Assembly: GCA_963281155.1 (NCBI GenBank)
Contig: CAUJLY010000003.1
Span: 4,712,001 to 4,776,000 of the forward strand
DNA: 64,000 nt
From: Rhabditophanes sp. KR3021
Taxonomy: Eukaryota; Nematoda; Chromadorea; Rhabditida; Alloionematidae
Reading direction: 5' to 3'
Position 1 is the first letter of the stretch. Every line of letters starts with the position of its first letter. This document shows, piece by piece, positions 1-14,095 of the stretch. The notes below the pieces were generated by a model. The model saw only the letters and a program-made list of their open reading frames with translations, did not search any database and had not been told where the DNA came from. The position numbers were made by a program, and so were the translations under genes.

Positions 1-2945
1 TGATCTATTATTATTTTTCTTTTTAATGGAAAAAGCTTGATGCAATATTGCTGAAACTTTGCGATTATCTCCATTAGTCGTTGTACCATCTTCACTTTTA
101 TGTAGAGTTTTGACCTTTCTTTTCATACATAGTAATCGCGGTAAAAAATCAAGAAAGACTCGTCTAGTTAGTTTGGACATAGTATGAGTTGACGCTGACC
201 GGTAGTGTACGTTCAAAGTAATAACAGTTACGATAACTGATAATGTTACCATAACCATAGTAAAAAGCAAATATTTTCCAATCAAGGGAATAACAAGGGA
301 TGTCGACGGAATAATTTCGACAAGCAGCAAGAAGAATACAGTGAGAGAAATGAGAATTGAGATACATAAACTGATTTTCTCACCACCATCTGAAGGCAGG
401 TAAAATACCAGGGCTGTTAGAAAACTAAAATGATATAAAATAAATATCTTACACTTAATCGTTTAATTGCAATTCTCATGTGCTTTCATGTGATTATTTT
501 TTAAATCTGATTAAAGATAATGTTTGTAGTTTTGTGTGGCTATCTGATGCATATAAAATAATTTAAAATTTACCGATAGTATCTCAAAGGTGAAAATGTT
601 TATTTTTCAGTTTAAATTTTCTTTTATGTCTTAAATTTTATGAAATTAGTCCATCCTGTAGTGCTACAATTTAAGCTATACAAACTTAAAGAAAGTTTTC
701 TATAGATTTTTCATTAGTTTAAACCCTTCAAACTAATGTGTTTCATATATTTATCATGCAGCTTAACTATCTAATGATCAAAATTAAATTTAACTTCTGA
801 GAATTAGTTAGGATATTTATTAAAAATGGGTTATATTAGGCAAAAAAGTATTTTTGATTTGTTAGACTACAAATTTCCTATTTTTAAACAATAATAATTT
901 TACTGTACTTAAAATGATATTCTGCGTCTAATGACACCTATTGTAAGATCAGACAACGATTTTGTAAGTAATTTGTAAAATTGAGTTTTATATCGAATAA
1001 ACTTTATTAGGAAATTTGAGAATCATTTTTGGACATTTCAAAAATTATGTTTTACTAATATTGCTATATAAAAGCATCAAAGCTTATGATTCCAATTCGA
1101 ACGATAAATCTTAAGATACTATTTCTTTAAACTGCGCTAAAGTAAAAGCTATTCTCTTCTATTTAATGTTATTATAAGTTTCTATAAAAGTATTTTTGCA
1201 TGATTATACTGACTACACAAAATGTAAAAGAACATTTTCGAAGTGCAATGAGAATGTTTAATCAGATTTCAATAATAATCACCAAAACAACACTGAAAAT
1301 TGGAAATATTAAAAAATAACCCTAATTTTAAAAAGATTTAGCGTATTTTAATATTAAATGAAACAACTTGCCTGATACCAACGGATGGGATTATCAAGTT
1401 GATAAAGTAGAACAGATTCTTTCTACGTAAATGAATTTCGTAAGTCAAATCAACAAACGGAGATTCACAACAAGGATACAATTTTTCATGTCTTTTCCCA
1501 GGAACGCGTAAAATATCCCATTCAACGGAAGGATAATAATCACTTAAATCAATTCCTTTATCAACAATCCAGACTTTTTCAGCGTATTCTCCTTCATATC
1601 CCATAACTAATTCGGTGTCTTCTCTTTGCAAATGAGAATCTTTGTGTTTTAAGTCTACTTCCAAGCCTACAATGGTCCAAACATGAGAAAATTATATATA
1701 CGTGAATATTTAATTTGACATATTCTAAAATAGTATTCCGACAAAACTTATAAGACTACTCATAAACTTAATCTAAATCAAAGTATATATTTGATATAAA
1801 GTCAAAGACACTCCAATTAGATGATGTAATTATGAAAAATAATTATGTGCCAGGTCAATAAAATGTCTTGTAACTCGATTCTTATCTAAGCCATTTTTAT
1901 GGTTGTTATATTTTTTAGTGTTTGTGAATGTTACGCGCCTGAATATGTCCACGAGCCGAAGATAAGAGTACAAATCTGATCATCAAAAGGAACTGAAAAA
2001 TTGATTAAATCAAATAAACACTAAAACTTACACCATTCAACTTCAATTTGACACATTGATTTGAAAATTGCTGGTGGTTCCCAAAGAACTGTTCCATTTG
2101 GTGATAATTTCGCTTTTGTCATAATACTAATCTGATAATTACCATCTAAAAATATGGTTTTTTGAACCTGTTGATGATCTAAATTATTACATACCTGCGT
2201 TATTGTACCTAAAAAATTTTATTTAATTCATAAATGTCTAAATTTACAAAACTATATCAGGCAACCAAAGGAGCTCCGATGGGACATATAAAACATCTAC
2301 TCCTCCATAATCGTCTGGGTTCCATTTTAATTTTTGATCAATCCAGGACTAGAAATTTTATTTTTTATTAGTTATTTTTTATACTTTATTGCTTTGAATT
2401 TGTTTACATTTTTATTTTACAGTAACTAACAAATTTAGAAAGACTAAAGTGATAAATTTATAAAAAAGAAACAAAACAATTGCCCTTGATAAATGGGATT
2501 TCAATTGAAAAAGGATTTTATGTCATAAAAACTTACATGTTGGAGCCAAACAGACGACGTAACTATTTGATTTTTCTCGTGCTAAAGGATGGAAATAAGA
2601 TTAAATGGAAGTGAATTTGGTTTAAAAATTCAATCAAATTAAGATTGGGATATATTGTCCCAAGAGATCATTTTTTGATAAAATTGTCTAACTTACCACG
2701 TCTAAAAGTTGGGACAATTTCATTTTAAAATGAATAGTTACAGTCTCTATGTTATTGTCCACCGGCCTTACGAGTTTATTATAGTCGGATAAAAGATCTT
2801 CAAATAATCTTGCGGCATCTCGACTGCCATTTACGAAAGTTCCATTAACAATAATTATTAGAATAATTAAAAAATATGAAAGTTGGAATGAATTGAAATA
2901 TTTTAATAATAGCTTTACCGGTTTAATTACATTGATCCAAGACAT
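1..2945 (-). CDS. Nicotinic acetylcholine receptor alpha-type subunit, 3' end off the window
   Basis: Ligand-gated cation channel subunit of the Cys-loop family, acting in the plasma membrane of nerve or muscle. Exons on the minus strand: 2945-2697, 2581-2537, 2348-2248, 2208-2195 (14 nt), 2145-2032, 1992-1939, 1666-1372, 424-1. In order: hydrophobic signal peptide; N-terminal helix with [12 protein letters not shown]; loop A/D region [14 protein letters not shown]; loop with GGV and [14 protein letters not shown]; Cys-loop CQIEVEWFPFDDQIC with 13 residues between the cysteines; GSWTYSG; C-loop YPCC, whose vicinal cysteines define an alpha subunit; M1 [24 protein letters not shown]; then GGEK and M2, M3. 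The GEK before M2 indicates cation selectivity. The M3-M4 loop and M4 lie beyond position 1. Two introns (1371-425, 1938-1667) use GC donors, because only these keep family sequence in frame. The start at 2945 is a choice; an in-frame ATG at 3008 also exists. Confidence 0.9.
2195..2208 (-). other. 14-nt microexon of the acetylcholine receptor gene
   Basis: The sequence is AG, then GTACAATAACGCAG, then GT on the minus strand. It supplies the end of Leu, then Tyr-Asn-Asn-Ala, and the first base of Asp, giving the family signature LPDIVLYNNADG across three exons. Flanking introns are 39 and 49 bp. Reading phase is kept on both sides (2 in, 1 out), so skipping it would break the frame. Confidence 0.8.
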
Positions 2946-3008
2946 AACCCTTTTTGGCCTAGGTCCTTGAGTTGAATGAAATGAGGCGGAAACCCGCCTT
3001 ATGGACAT

Positions 3009-3902
3009 CCTTCATATGGAGTTTAAGTGTCTACAAAGCTGAATTTGGGGTAACAGCTGAGACGAATTAAAAGTGCACTTTACAATTATTACCAACTTAA
3101 TAATAACTTTGCGGCTAGAGACAAAATAAAATACTCGGCTTCTTTTAATATAAATATCTTGAACTTAATAAAAGAATAGATTAGCTAAAATGAAAGAATC
3201 ATAGAACGCAATATTAATGGATTAGAGTGACAATCGAACAACCTAATATTCCTCATATAATAATTGTTGGGATTCTGATATAAGATTAGTATGGATATAC
3301 AAATGGTATGTATTTTTAATGATACTTAATGGAAGTTTGTTAAAATGTTTATACCAATCAAAATTTAGTCCAAGTATAATAAAACTTTGATAGAAAAATG
3401 ATGAGTATGTGGTTGATATGAGGAAGAAGACGACTGGGCAAGTATGATTGACGGGCATTGTATCTAAAATGCCGAATGAATACGTAACGCTTTCCAAATA
3501 TTTGCCATTATTCCTTCCCTATACATTTTCGTGATGTAATAATAATAAAAAGGACTACTATATATTAGAAATGGTGTCCAACCAGAATATATCTAAACTT
3601 TATCCAACTAATCCAAACAAAATTAAATTAAAAGGCGACAACAAGACATGTGGAATTAGATGTTCAATTTAAAATTAATAAAAATACTTAATAGATACAT
3701 CATCTTTTTGTTATTAGCCTTACAAGTATCAAATTTAAATGTTTCTTAATATTAGCCATCTACTTAACTTATTTTGATATTGAATTACATACTATTAAAT
3801 GCCTAATCTTTGACCAATTCATTTTTTGATAAATGATATAGCAGGAAGTCAGAAGATTGTTTAAACAAACAAATAGATAGACTGCATCATTAAACTTCTT
3901 TT
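3009..3902. other. Intergenic, no supported gene
   Basis: Upstream flank of the minus-strand receptor gene. Open stretches here, the longest 84 codons on the minus strand at 3243-3497, show no recognisable domain and no plausible splice partners. The stretch probably holds the promoter and 5' UTR of the receptor gene, but I see no clear core element. Confidence 0.4.
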
Positions 3903-4447
3903 TTGAACAGTTTCATATTATTTAGTCGTTATTTGGCGTTACAATACGTAAATACATATACACATAATTGTGGATTTGTTAAAAGAAGAATGCCACTTTG
4001 CGCTTACTTCTATATATCACCAAATAGTCGTGAACGAGGACATCAAAATAAATATTTAGGTAGTGGCGTCTTCGAAAAAAAGACAGCCCGAATGTATGTA
4101 TCTAAGAAGATGGGGAGCTTTTCTGGCAATATGATAATGGTGACAAAACGGCCAATACTAAAGCAAAAGCTGTCCATCAAACGGGGTTTGGGGTCTGGAA
4201 AGAGAGTTGGTGCAATATAGCTTATAGACAATCTTAATACATCGTTGGTAGAATTGTGGGGCAGTTGAAAATGGCTCTTCAAAAGAGAACATTTCGAGCA
4301 AAGAGAGCATCGACAACAATTCCCTAACACTAATGGATGTAGTTTTAAACAAAATAGATATTTGGATTGTCTAAGGAAGAATATAAATTTAGGCAAATTA
4401 AACAAAAACAAATTAATAAATACATAACTCAGATAAAATAAATTCAT
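3903..4447. other. Isolated less AT-rich island with overlapping open frames on both strands
   Basis: Between very AT-rich flanks, about 3970-4350 has visibly more G and C and is open on both strands: 105 codons on plus (3903-4220) and 134 codons on minus (4043-4447). Neither translation resembles a family I know. The minus translation has Cys-rich and hydrophobic runs; the plus translation is basic. It could be an orphan gene, an exon, a decayed gene or a non-coding RNA. No strand can be chosen from the sequence alone. Confidence 0.3.
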
Positions 4448-6293
4448 TTGTATAATTTTTGCTACAAATGTTTTTTATAATTATTTTTACCATCTTGTAT
4501 TGGCCATTAAAAAACAATTATCAAAATTTAAAACTTTTTATATTTTTTACTGAACAAATTTCATTAATGTGTTTTGTGCGTATGTTTGAGTTAGAGTTTC
4601 TAACATCCAAAGCTAAGTATTAATGAATAAATAAATATATAGATTAAAAAGCAATTCATGGTTTGTATGGCAGATTATTATTTTGTAAAATAAGTAACAT
4701 ATTCAGACAATGCAAGGATTAAGGTTCATTGCAAGTATTTTTATTATGATATCAATTTCAATAAAAGCAATGCTAGCATATCCAGTTGTAAGCTTCATTA
4801 AATATTACACCACCAAAGGAGCAATAACAATGAATGAATACCAATATTAATGTGTGGAGCATTTTAAAAATCAAATTCCCTCATCGTCATTGTTAGTATG
4901 GTTAGTATTATTAGTGTTATGATATCGTTTATTATTAGAAAGTTTAAATAATTTTGATTATAAAAACATAAGATTAACAGATTATATTGTGGCGAAAAAA
5001 GATTTAACATTCAATTCATAAAATACACTTCCCATCAATTTTGATTTATGACGATCATTGTCATTCCGAGCAAGTGAAGGTGATAATTTAAGTATTACCT
5101 TTGATTGATAAAACGTTCATTATAAAAGAGTTAACTAAACATCAGATTAAATATCAATAATAAATACTGATCATCCTTGTTACTAGTTTTCAATAACTAA
5201 TTAATGTCTTTCATGATGCTACTCATAACTAACGACTTCGTCATTATTCTTTGGCAATCTGTTAAATTAATGAATTGTTACAAAATATGCTCAGCTGGGA
5301 AATTCATAATAATAAGTGCTAAAACAACTTTATAATTATACAGTTCAGGAAAATGTAACGAAATCGTCCATTATTTTAAAATTCGTTCATTAACTTTAGA
5401 ATTTCGGTAATTATTTAATAGCAGACAAATTATAAAAAACGAAGTTAATGAAGATAATGACTATTTAGTTTTTTAAAGGAAGATTACTTAGTTTGAGATA
5501 AGAAATAGTGGCATTAATAATGCTTTTAAAAACAAATAATTCACCCTTTATTTAAAGTAATTAATCTTATTTCAATTGGTTCTTTGTTGCATATACATAT
5601 TCACTTTTCCAAAATAATTCACCTATTTGGTAGTTAGATTTGGTCATTGCAATAGTCATTTTTTGCTTCAAAATCATTTAATAATATTTTACATCAAATC
5701 TAAAGTAGCAAATCACTGCGATAAACGCAAATTCAAACAGGAATGGATGTTATCAGTTAAAAAATCTTTTTAATTAAGTAATTTTATATCAAAAATTGTG
5801 AATAAAGAACTAATAACGATTTCGACTTACACAATATCAAATAATAACATTAATTATTTTGTTCTAATCCGTTTATATTGTTATTTTAATAATAACCTTT
5901 ATCTTTATGATTATCTTACATAGACATCCTTCTCAATACATTAAAAAAGGTAATAAAAATCTTTAAAATGAAGTCAAATTTCAAATTTTTATTGTCTTAA
6001 AAGTTCTTTTATTATACTGATTTATTAATGTATTTATGTAATAAGTTTCAGTAAAGCATACTGCCAAATAATAAAGGTAATAAGCACAACTACCATAAAT
6101 AATTCATCTATTTAATGAGATTGCTCAAATAGTATGCCTATAAAATTAATATTTATACGATCTTTTTGTTACATATTATTAGTACGAGCCTACTTATTAT
6201 TCCCACCAAATTATTATGGCTTGACATTACCATTTACTTAATATTTACCTTCAAAAGAATGAAACTTTTTTAATTACATTTATTCGAATTCAA

Positions 6294-6392
6294 ATGAATC
6301 AAGTATGATCATAAATTCACATTATGTCAAATATACTCAAAAATCACATTTAATCAGATATACTTATAAATTACATTTAATCAAATACTAAT
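6294..6392. repeat. Imperfect tandem repeat, about 27-30-bp unit, three copies
   Basis: Three diverged units of the form TCAARTATRMTCATAAAT followed by YACATTTAA follow each other directly: one starting near 6298, one near 6327 and one near 6354. A fourth unit is cut short near 6381. This is an AT-rich minisatellite fragment with no coding meaning seen. Confidence 0.5.
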
Positions 6393-9300
6393 TAGCTATT
6401 TTTTAGGAAATTTGATTTTCGATACACCTTAATAAAGGGTTATTACACATATATTCTGTATGTATTGCACTTGCTTTAGTTAAATGTGTTGTATTTATTA
6501 CATGATAAGATCATAATTAATGAATAACATGTTAAATTCCACCTTAATATATTTATTTATGTTAATATTATTATTCGTATACTTCTGCAGTTTGTTATGG
6601 TTTTTGTTGCACCACCATACAATACCCGCATCATGTTTGTTTAATAAATTATTTACATTTTTCCCTTCATTAATGCGTCTTATTATTAAGCATCAAAATA
6701 AGTTTCTCAACAAAAGTATCTTTTATTTGATACCCATCATCCCTGACTTTTTTTATTGTACATAAACTTCAAAACTTCAATACCAAGTTGGGGCATGATT
6801 TACGGCTCCTTCTCCTGACTATCTTAATTCTGGCAACACCAATTCATCAGAATTTCTTTCACTCTTATACTCACCATATTATAAAAAGTCATCCTTTGTA
6901 CCGGCCCATTGATAAAGTGCCTCAAGAGAGTCCCAAATGAAAGTTTTATCAAAAAATGCTATTTTTTATAGCAGTAAATATGAATAGATTTTATATAAAG
7001 AAGTAATGTAGTTTTATAATCCTCAATATATGGTATACAGCTATGTGTCCTTTGATTATTCACGTTTTTTCATATTTCTCAAAACAATATTTCCTTATTT
7101 TGGGAACACTTCTTTGAAAACACAAAAATCGCAATTTAAAATCCTTCCAACAAACTTTCTCATATTAATTAACTTTATTTTATTTTTACAACCTACTCCA
7201 TATGTGGTAAAAATGATTTATAATCAAAAAATACTATTATAATATTCAACCATACGTTGGGACAGATTTTTCCCTATCAAAACAATACACTTTCCCTCAT
7301 AAACATGTCATTCATCAATTGCTTATTATAGTAAAGTTATTTGTTGCATCCGGACTGAGTACATACAATACTTAATAATCATTATTTTGGCTTACTTTAT
7401 TTATTTTTAAACATATATTAAATCATCACATATTCTTCAAATTATTTAAACTTTACAAAATCTATTTTTTACATGATTTTTATTTAATTTTTATAAAACT
7501 ATTCTTGTAAGCCTTTATTATCAAAACTTTAATCTAAGTAATTTATTTCCGCTATCATTTAATCATGACTTTAATACCAACCCATTAATATTCTTGATCC
7601 ATAAAAAATATTTTAATGTTGTATCTAGTTCTTTTGATTAACTACATCTATAGAATTAAGCCAACAAACGTTTAAATAATTGTCTTCAAAACAGTTGAAC
7701 CGAAATTTGATATGAAGATAACTTTACAACTTCTTCATTAACATGTCAAGAAGCTCTCATTTAGAACGAATGTGCTAATTACAGATCTTTAAAATTACTT
7801 CAATACCATTTTAAGTGTACATTCAACTAGCGATCTTTAGATACAAAAGCTGTTGCATTGTTTTGATTGTAACAACAAATAAATACTTCATAATCATATT
7901 ATTTTACAAATTTAGGTACATTCAACCGATTTTAATTTTATCATAACATATTTATAAAGCCCCCATTAGATACCGTATATGAGTAAATTAGTACCATATT
8001 TGAATCATTAAATACAGCCACTTTTCATATATAGCATACTCTTACCAATTTATAAATTCCTTTTTATTTATTTATCCTTGTTTACATTAACTTGTATCAC
8101 TTTCTAGAGAGCGGTTATATATGAATTGCAATAACCCGTATTAAAATGGGGCCTTTATTATTGTAGTTATGTTGACAATGAGGTCCTTCGTTTATAATTC
8201 CTTTTTTTAAAAGATTTATACCTAAAAGGCAATTGTTGACGCTAAATCGCAAGTTATTAATTTCATCGTAAGGGTTGATACACCTTAATACCCAATAATA
8301 CACTACTATTAATTCTCTTTTTCATTTTCAATTACGCAACTGTTGTTGCATTTACTCCATTCACTTCCATCAAATACTTCTTAAAAATACATATGAATGT
8401 TTACTTCTGTACATATCGTAGGTATATTAAAAGCTAATTTGATCTAAAAAAGTTTCCCTTATCAAAAGACCCTTCATTTGATGTCTACCTGTGTGTTGGC
8501 TTTAATTGAGTGTGTTTGCATACAAAGAAAACATTTATATCTATAATACTCTTAATTTAACCTCAAAACACTTACCATCTTAATTTGCTACATTTATTAA
8601 GTTGACAACTTATTAATAAGGTCCTCTATAGGCATGGTGGTACATTTCGAAATATCTATAAAACTACTACTCATTAAACAATGTACTTACTACTAAACAG
8701 CCAATTTCGGTAAAAAACATTTGGATATTGCAAATAGTAAGATACGTATAAAGAGTATTAAGGAATAAGATACACATAGTTATGACTGCTTATGAATATC
8801 TGGTTAATGTATTTATTATTGAGCAATTAGATTGATTTTGTAAATAATCCGTTGAAAATGCGCACTTGACAAGAACGAGAGATGTCAAAAGATTGTAAGT
8901 TGATTGATTCAGTCAATTTACAATTGTGTTGTATGTATTTTGGCTAAATGAAGTAATTAGTTAAGTGATTAGACTGCGATTAACTCAAAAGTGGGTGATT
9001 ATTAAAAATTGATGGTGATCAGAAGATGACAAAAAGCACAGGACAAGATGTATCCCAAATGAAAAGGTGGGAGGATGATAATGAAGTTTGAAGTTGTAAT
9101 CAAAAGACATATACTTGTAAACTTTTACAAAAAAATTATTTGCTTTGCCTTTATCAAGCATGCAAAAGAAGGGGCTGTTCCGTTTGTACCTTTCCTGTGC
9201 TGATTTCATTATTTTCTATTTTGCTAATCTTTTTTATTCTTTCATTTTTGTTTATTATTTAATTATGGTGTAAACAAATTGCCAATAATGGCACACTTAA

Positions 9301-11849
9301 TTAAATATTGTGTCAACTACTATTATTTACTCCCATTATTAAACACAAGATGAGTGCTATATAAATAAATTATTTTAGAATAGTTTACATTCAACAGTTA
9401 ATGAATAGTTAGTTTCTTAAACCACGAGCTTCCACTGCCACTTCCGTTCATTAAAAGTTAATCATAAAGCTTATCATCTTATTGTATATGGCTCTAATTA
9501 TAATAATATGACAATCAAAACATATGTTGGTGCGCACATTTCCTCTTATTCTCCTAATCCTTGATGATCATCATACCATTGTCGCTTTATTTATTCATTT
9601 ATAATGCTATTTATAATATAGCTCACATGTATTTGAAAAATGTTTTCATTAATTCAGTGACCCCTTATCTTGATTTTTTTGTCATTTGCTTATTTTGATA
9701 AGTTACCTGTATATTATTGGACAAATATAATGTAAGTATACATATCATATACAACAATCATTTGTACTACATATACTTTATTACAAGTATCATTTCATTC
9801 ATTTGAAGTGGGATATCAATAAAGCTTCATCATATCTTTGACAATAAACTCAATTCAACGTGTCCTAACCCAAAAACGTTCTCCAAATTTATTTTACTCA
9901 GCTTTTTAGCGAATGATAATAGTAATCAAGTGTAAGCAAGTATTGGTATGTATATCTAAGGATCATTAAAAGGTGTACCCATCTTTTGACATATTCTAAA
10001 TTGTAAATAACTGTAGATGACTCAAAATTAGAGAAAAAAAGATTGTTGAGAAGTATTAATTTTATATTTTTAAATTTGTAAACATTATTTAAATACACTC
10101 TTAACTTATTTGCAGTACCACATTCCTGTCAAACCTATGGCTAATCTCTTTTTGTCCTTCTTCAACGACGTTTCAATTAACTTTATTAGCACAAATGCTA
10201 AAGGGTACCTTAATTAACTATTTTTTATAAGCAATAGACCACCGAGATACAAGCGTTAAAACCAAATATATTACTGATCTATTATTCGTTTGTCTTCTTC
10301 ATTAAAAATGCACTCAGATCAAGGAGTGTAAACAACTCCTATCTAATTGTAATTAAAAATAAAAAATCAGCCAAAAACGATTGCTTTAAGATAATTTAAT
10401 TCTTATATTTTACTCTCCACTAGAGTACATTTTTATTAGCAAATTTTTACAGTATTAAAATACATATTTGAGAATGTTTCCCAAGATCCCTCTAAGAAGT
10501 TGTTCACAGATAATTAGATTAATTAATGCAATGAATATTAATTTCTAATAAATAGTTACTAACTTAGTCAAAGGAACCGCACATCTTAGCCCTAATGCCA
10601 TTTTAATCACTAAATGACTTTGTAACTGATTTGCCTTCTTTGATTATGGATATGAATATAAATACAAATAAGTATAAATATACAAATAAATCTAAATATA
10701 AGTGAGTTAAATCTTATGATATACAAACTTTCTTGGACTTCGAATTGTATATAAAAAATTTATACTCTTCCCAACAATTAAGTTAATATACATACGTTAA
10801 TTAACTACATCTTGTTTTGATCTTCAAAATGCCATTACTATTTAACAAATAATATAAAAGCCTTAATTAACATACCCAACAGCATACCTCTTTTAATATC
10901 ATTTTTTGTTATAGAACCTAATTTGATTTAAATGATGGGGGTTTTAGCTATTTTTGATGAACACAACTGTTTATTCCATTAATACCACATATTATTACTA
11001 CTAATGCATTATTTCCACTTTATCGAAGATTTTATAACTGCAAATGGTAGATATTTATTGAAATATTGTCTATTTTCTATTGGTTATATCATGAATAGAC
11101 GATGCATTACCATATATATCATTTTGGTTCATATTTAATTAAATTGGATAGTTATTAGTGTGTATTGCTCAAAAAAGACAATCATTTGACAACAAATAAT
11201 ATTTTGAATATTTGTATCATTTGTGTATTGTCATTCTGGAGAAAAATACAAGTCAACTTACATTTACTTAAATTTCCCAACAAATAAGTAAAATTAAATT
11301 AAAATTAAAGAAAAAGGTTTAAATAGTCTAAATGGTCCTAATTAGGATGGTATAATCAAAGTTATATCCATAAACTTATCTCTTAGGCTTATTCTAATAT
11401 ATTTATTGTCATATATTGGTGTAAATAACTTTATTTTAAATGTGTTTGTCTATCTACTTATTATATTTATTAATTCACAACTGCTAAATTTTAAATTTTA
11501 AATCGTATGCCTCTGCCAAATGTAATACCATCTTCTTGTTTATTCATTTATTAGTTACTTATACTTTTTAAACTGATATAAAGTTAATCCATTATTTATT
11601 GCTTTAAACCTACCTGTATATCTTTGTTATAAAAAATTAGCCTCCTATCAAAAAATATAAGGCTAATGTTGTCCCTAATAATGTCTTTACATTAAATAGA
11701 TAATAACATTTATCACAATTATGCGGCTCTGATTAAATTGTTTCTAAGTAATTTTTAATGACCGAACGTTTGCTTGTTCATCTGGTCTCTGTTTAAGTGA
11801 TTTTCACAGATATATTAAATCATTGATACATAATATTTAACCAGGTAAA

Positions 11850-11915
11850 TGATTTAATACTTATTTAATATTGCTTAATATTACTTAATATTGCTTTACA
11901 TCATTTAATATTATT
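11850..11915. repeat. Short tandem repeat of a TTAATATTRC unit
   Basis: CTTAATATTGC, CTTAATATTAC and CTTAATATTGC follow one another, with related ATTTAATATTATT after them. The unit is 10-11 bp. It is a simple AT-rich repeat inside the gene desert. Confidence 0.55.
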
Positions 11916-13779
11916 TACATTCACCCAAGCAGCAAAAACTGTGAATTATACTTAATTTTGATGATGTCTGAAAGTTTGATATTGAAAGCGAATAAATGAG
12001 ATGATGATATGTTTATTAGTGGGTGATATATGTATAACCGAAATCATATTCAGGTGTATCACAAAAAAATGTGCAGTATTTTGAAGATATCTGTTATTTA
12101 TTTTGTGAACATTAATATTAATAAATATCTATGCTACTTCATCCTCAATTTATCTTCAAGTCATAATTAATTTATCATTCAAGAGTATGCTTGTTATTGT
12201 TGCCCACTGATCTGACCACAACTTTAATTTATTGCATACAATTCTAGAGTCACAAAAAGTTTTCACACACTTCCAAGCAATTATAATGGGGCAGCTGTAC
12301 TTTTAAAATCGTTTTGTTTTGAGGTACAGGATAATATGAATATTTAATACTGAATATCATTTATCAAGACAATGCAATTATTAATATAATAATATTGTAT
12401 ATACTTCCGTATGGTCTTTATTGTATCAATTTGGGGCTAAAAGTCCCACCAATTCATTTTATTTATTATATCTACCCACTTATCATTCTTTTTCATTCGC
12501 TTCCATTCTTTTGTTATATTGTCATTATCAATTATTTTAGGACCACACAACGGGGCTTTATCCTTTCTTTGGCTTTCTCAACTTGAATGGATGGTCTAAT
12601 ATGTTTAGCTGTAAAGTGGATCATTGTTTTAGGTCAATCCTTAATGGAACATCACAAAGTCAAATTTACAAATAAATAAATTATTTACAGAACTAGAAAA
12701 ATTACAAAACGTTGATACCACTGTTATTACAGCTTTGATAACTGTAATAAGAGGCGTGCTATAAATTCATATCATTTTATCATATCTAGGAGTGTTTACT
12801 TATATTTAGTCACATATACAGAAGCCTTCTACTAATAGGAATGTATTGCAATAATTTAATATATGTATCTTATTATAACTAATTAGCCAGGATACGTATG
12901 TATTGGCGTGACACACGCTTTTATATGATACAATCACTAACTGACGATATGTTTAAGAATTTGTATGCTTTTAGACCATTATTTATCAATTCGACCTTAG
13001 ACATTATTCAGATCTCACATTTGTTTCTTTATTTCTCCTTGTAATTAACCAATCAAACTATATACAGGATACTTTGATAATGGGATATATGGAGTGTCAT
13101 ATTAGGAATCTTAATTGATACGTAGGAATGTGTTTAGGTAAAAAATTGACGTCAATTTAGTATGTATATTTTACCTGATTGATAATCTGTAACTAAGACC
13201 AGATTTTTTAATTCTTTTATATTTTATATTTTGTTACTTATGTAAACATTATATCTCTTTTCATTTTATATACCTCCATATAATTGACTACTCTGATGTG
13301 TCTTTTGAAATAAAAAATCGTACATACAGTCTGTACTTTTGAGTTAATATATAAATGATATTTTTAAAGAAAATTTATTATCCTTTAAAAAGAGCTTAAT
13401 ATTTGATGTGACAAATCAAATGAGAAAGAATATTTTAGAATGTATTTAATTTGAGAAAATGAATGAATGGGTGTGTGTATTATTTGGTAAAAGTTCAAAA
13501 GCTAGTTACTGTATATTTAATTTTTTATTAGCTTATGTAATTGTTTAAGCTATATACGAAGTATTAATAAATAGTCGCCCAAATATGATTGTTTTTACAA
13601 TAGAACAAATATTTTCAATTATTAAGCATAACTCCCTTTCTGAATTATCATGGGTCCCACCAAATAAATATGTGGAAGATTAGTTGGAGCTTAACATCGT
13701 AGTTGAATGTTCGAAGTTAGATGATAAATGCTAATTGCTGAATGTTAAATAAATGTTTAGAAATGCAATTGTCAAATGT

Positions 13780-14095
13780 CAAATTAGTATGTATATTGTC
13801 ACAAACTAAATAATAATCTTTCCCACTAATTTTGTACTTTCTTAAATAGTTTAAATTCTCCATTTTTGATTATTTAAAAAGCATTGTTTGATGAAAATAC
13901 ATTATTGCAAAATTCTAGTATGTATTTTAATAATGCGAAATCCGATTATATTACATAAATTCAAGGTTTCGTACGCATTTCGATACTACAAAATTTGAAT
14001 AGGTATTTTATTAATAATAAGTTTGAGTTTCATTAATACGAAATTGCAGTATGTATTTGATTAATGTCAAATTTGAACTTGTATTTATTAGATAG
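13780..14095. repeat. Degenerate interspersed repeat with an AGTATGTATTT core
   Basis: AGTATGTATTT or AGTATGTATAT recurs at about 13786, 13917 and 14049, with a weaker copy (TAGGTATTTTATTAAT) near 14000. Each is followed by AATG or TAATA and a GAAAT or CAAATT element. Spacing is irregular (about 130, 85 and 50 bp). These look like decayed copies of one short unit. Confidence 0.35.

Noticed and set aside
1085..1110. B-box-like TTCGAAT on minus as a tRNA hint
   Set aside because: No A box, acceptor stem or anticodon arm could be paired around it.
1..2945. Possible GABA or glycine receptor
   Set aside because: GEK before M2 and the YPCC pair are nicotinic cation-channel features; anion channels have PAR at this place.
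3214..3230. TGGATTAGAGTGA shared with 19551-19563
   Set aside because: A 13-base match is expected by chance among 64 kb of AT-rich sequence.
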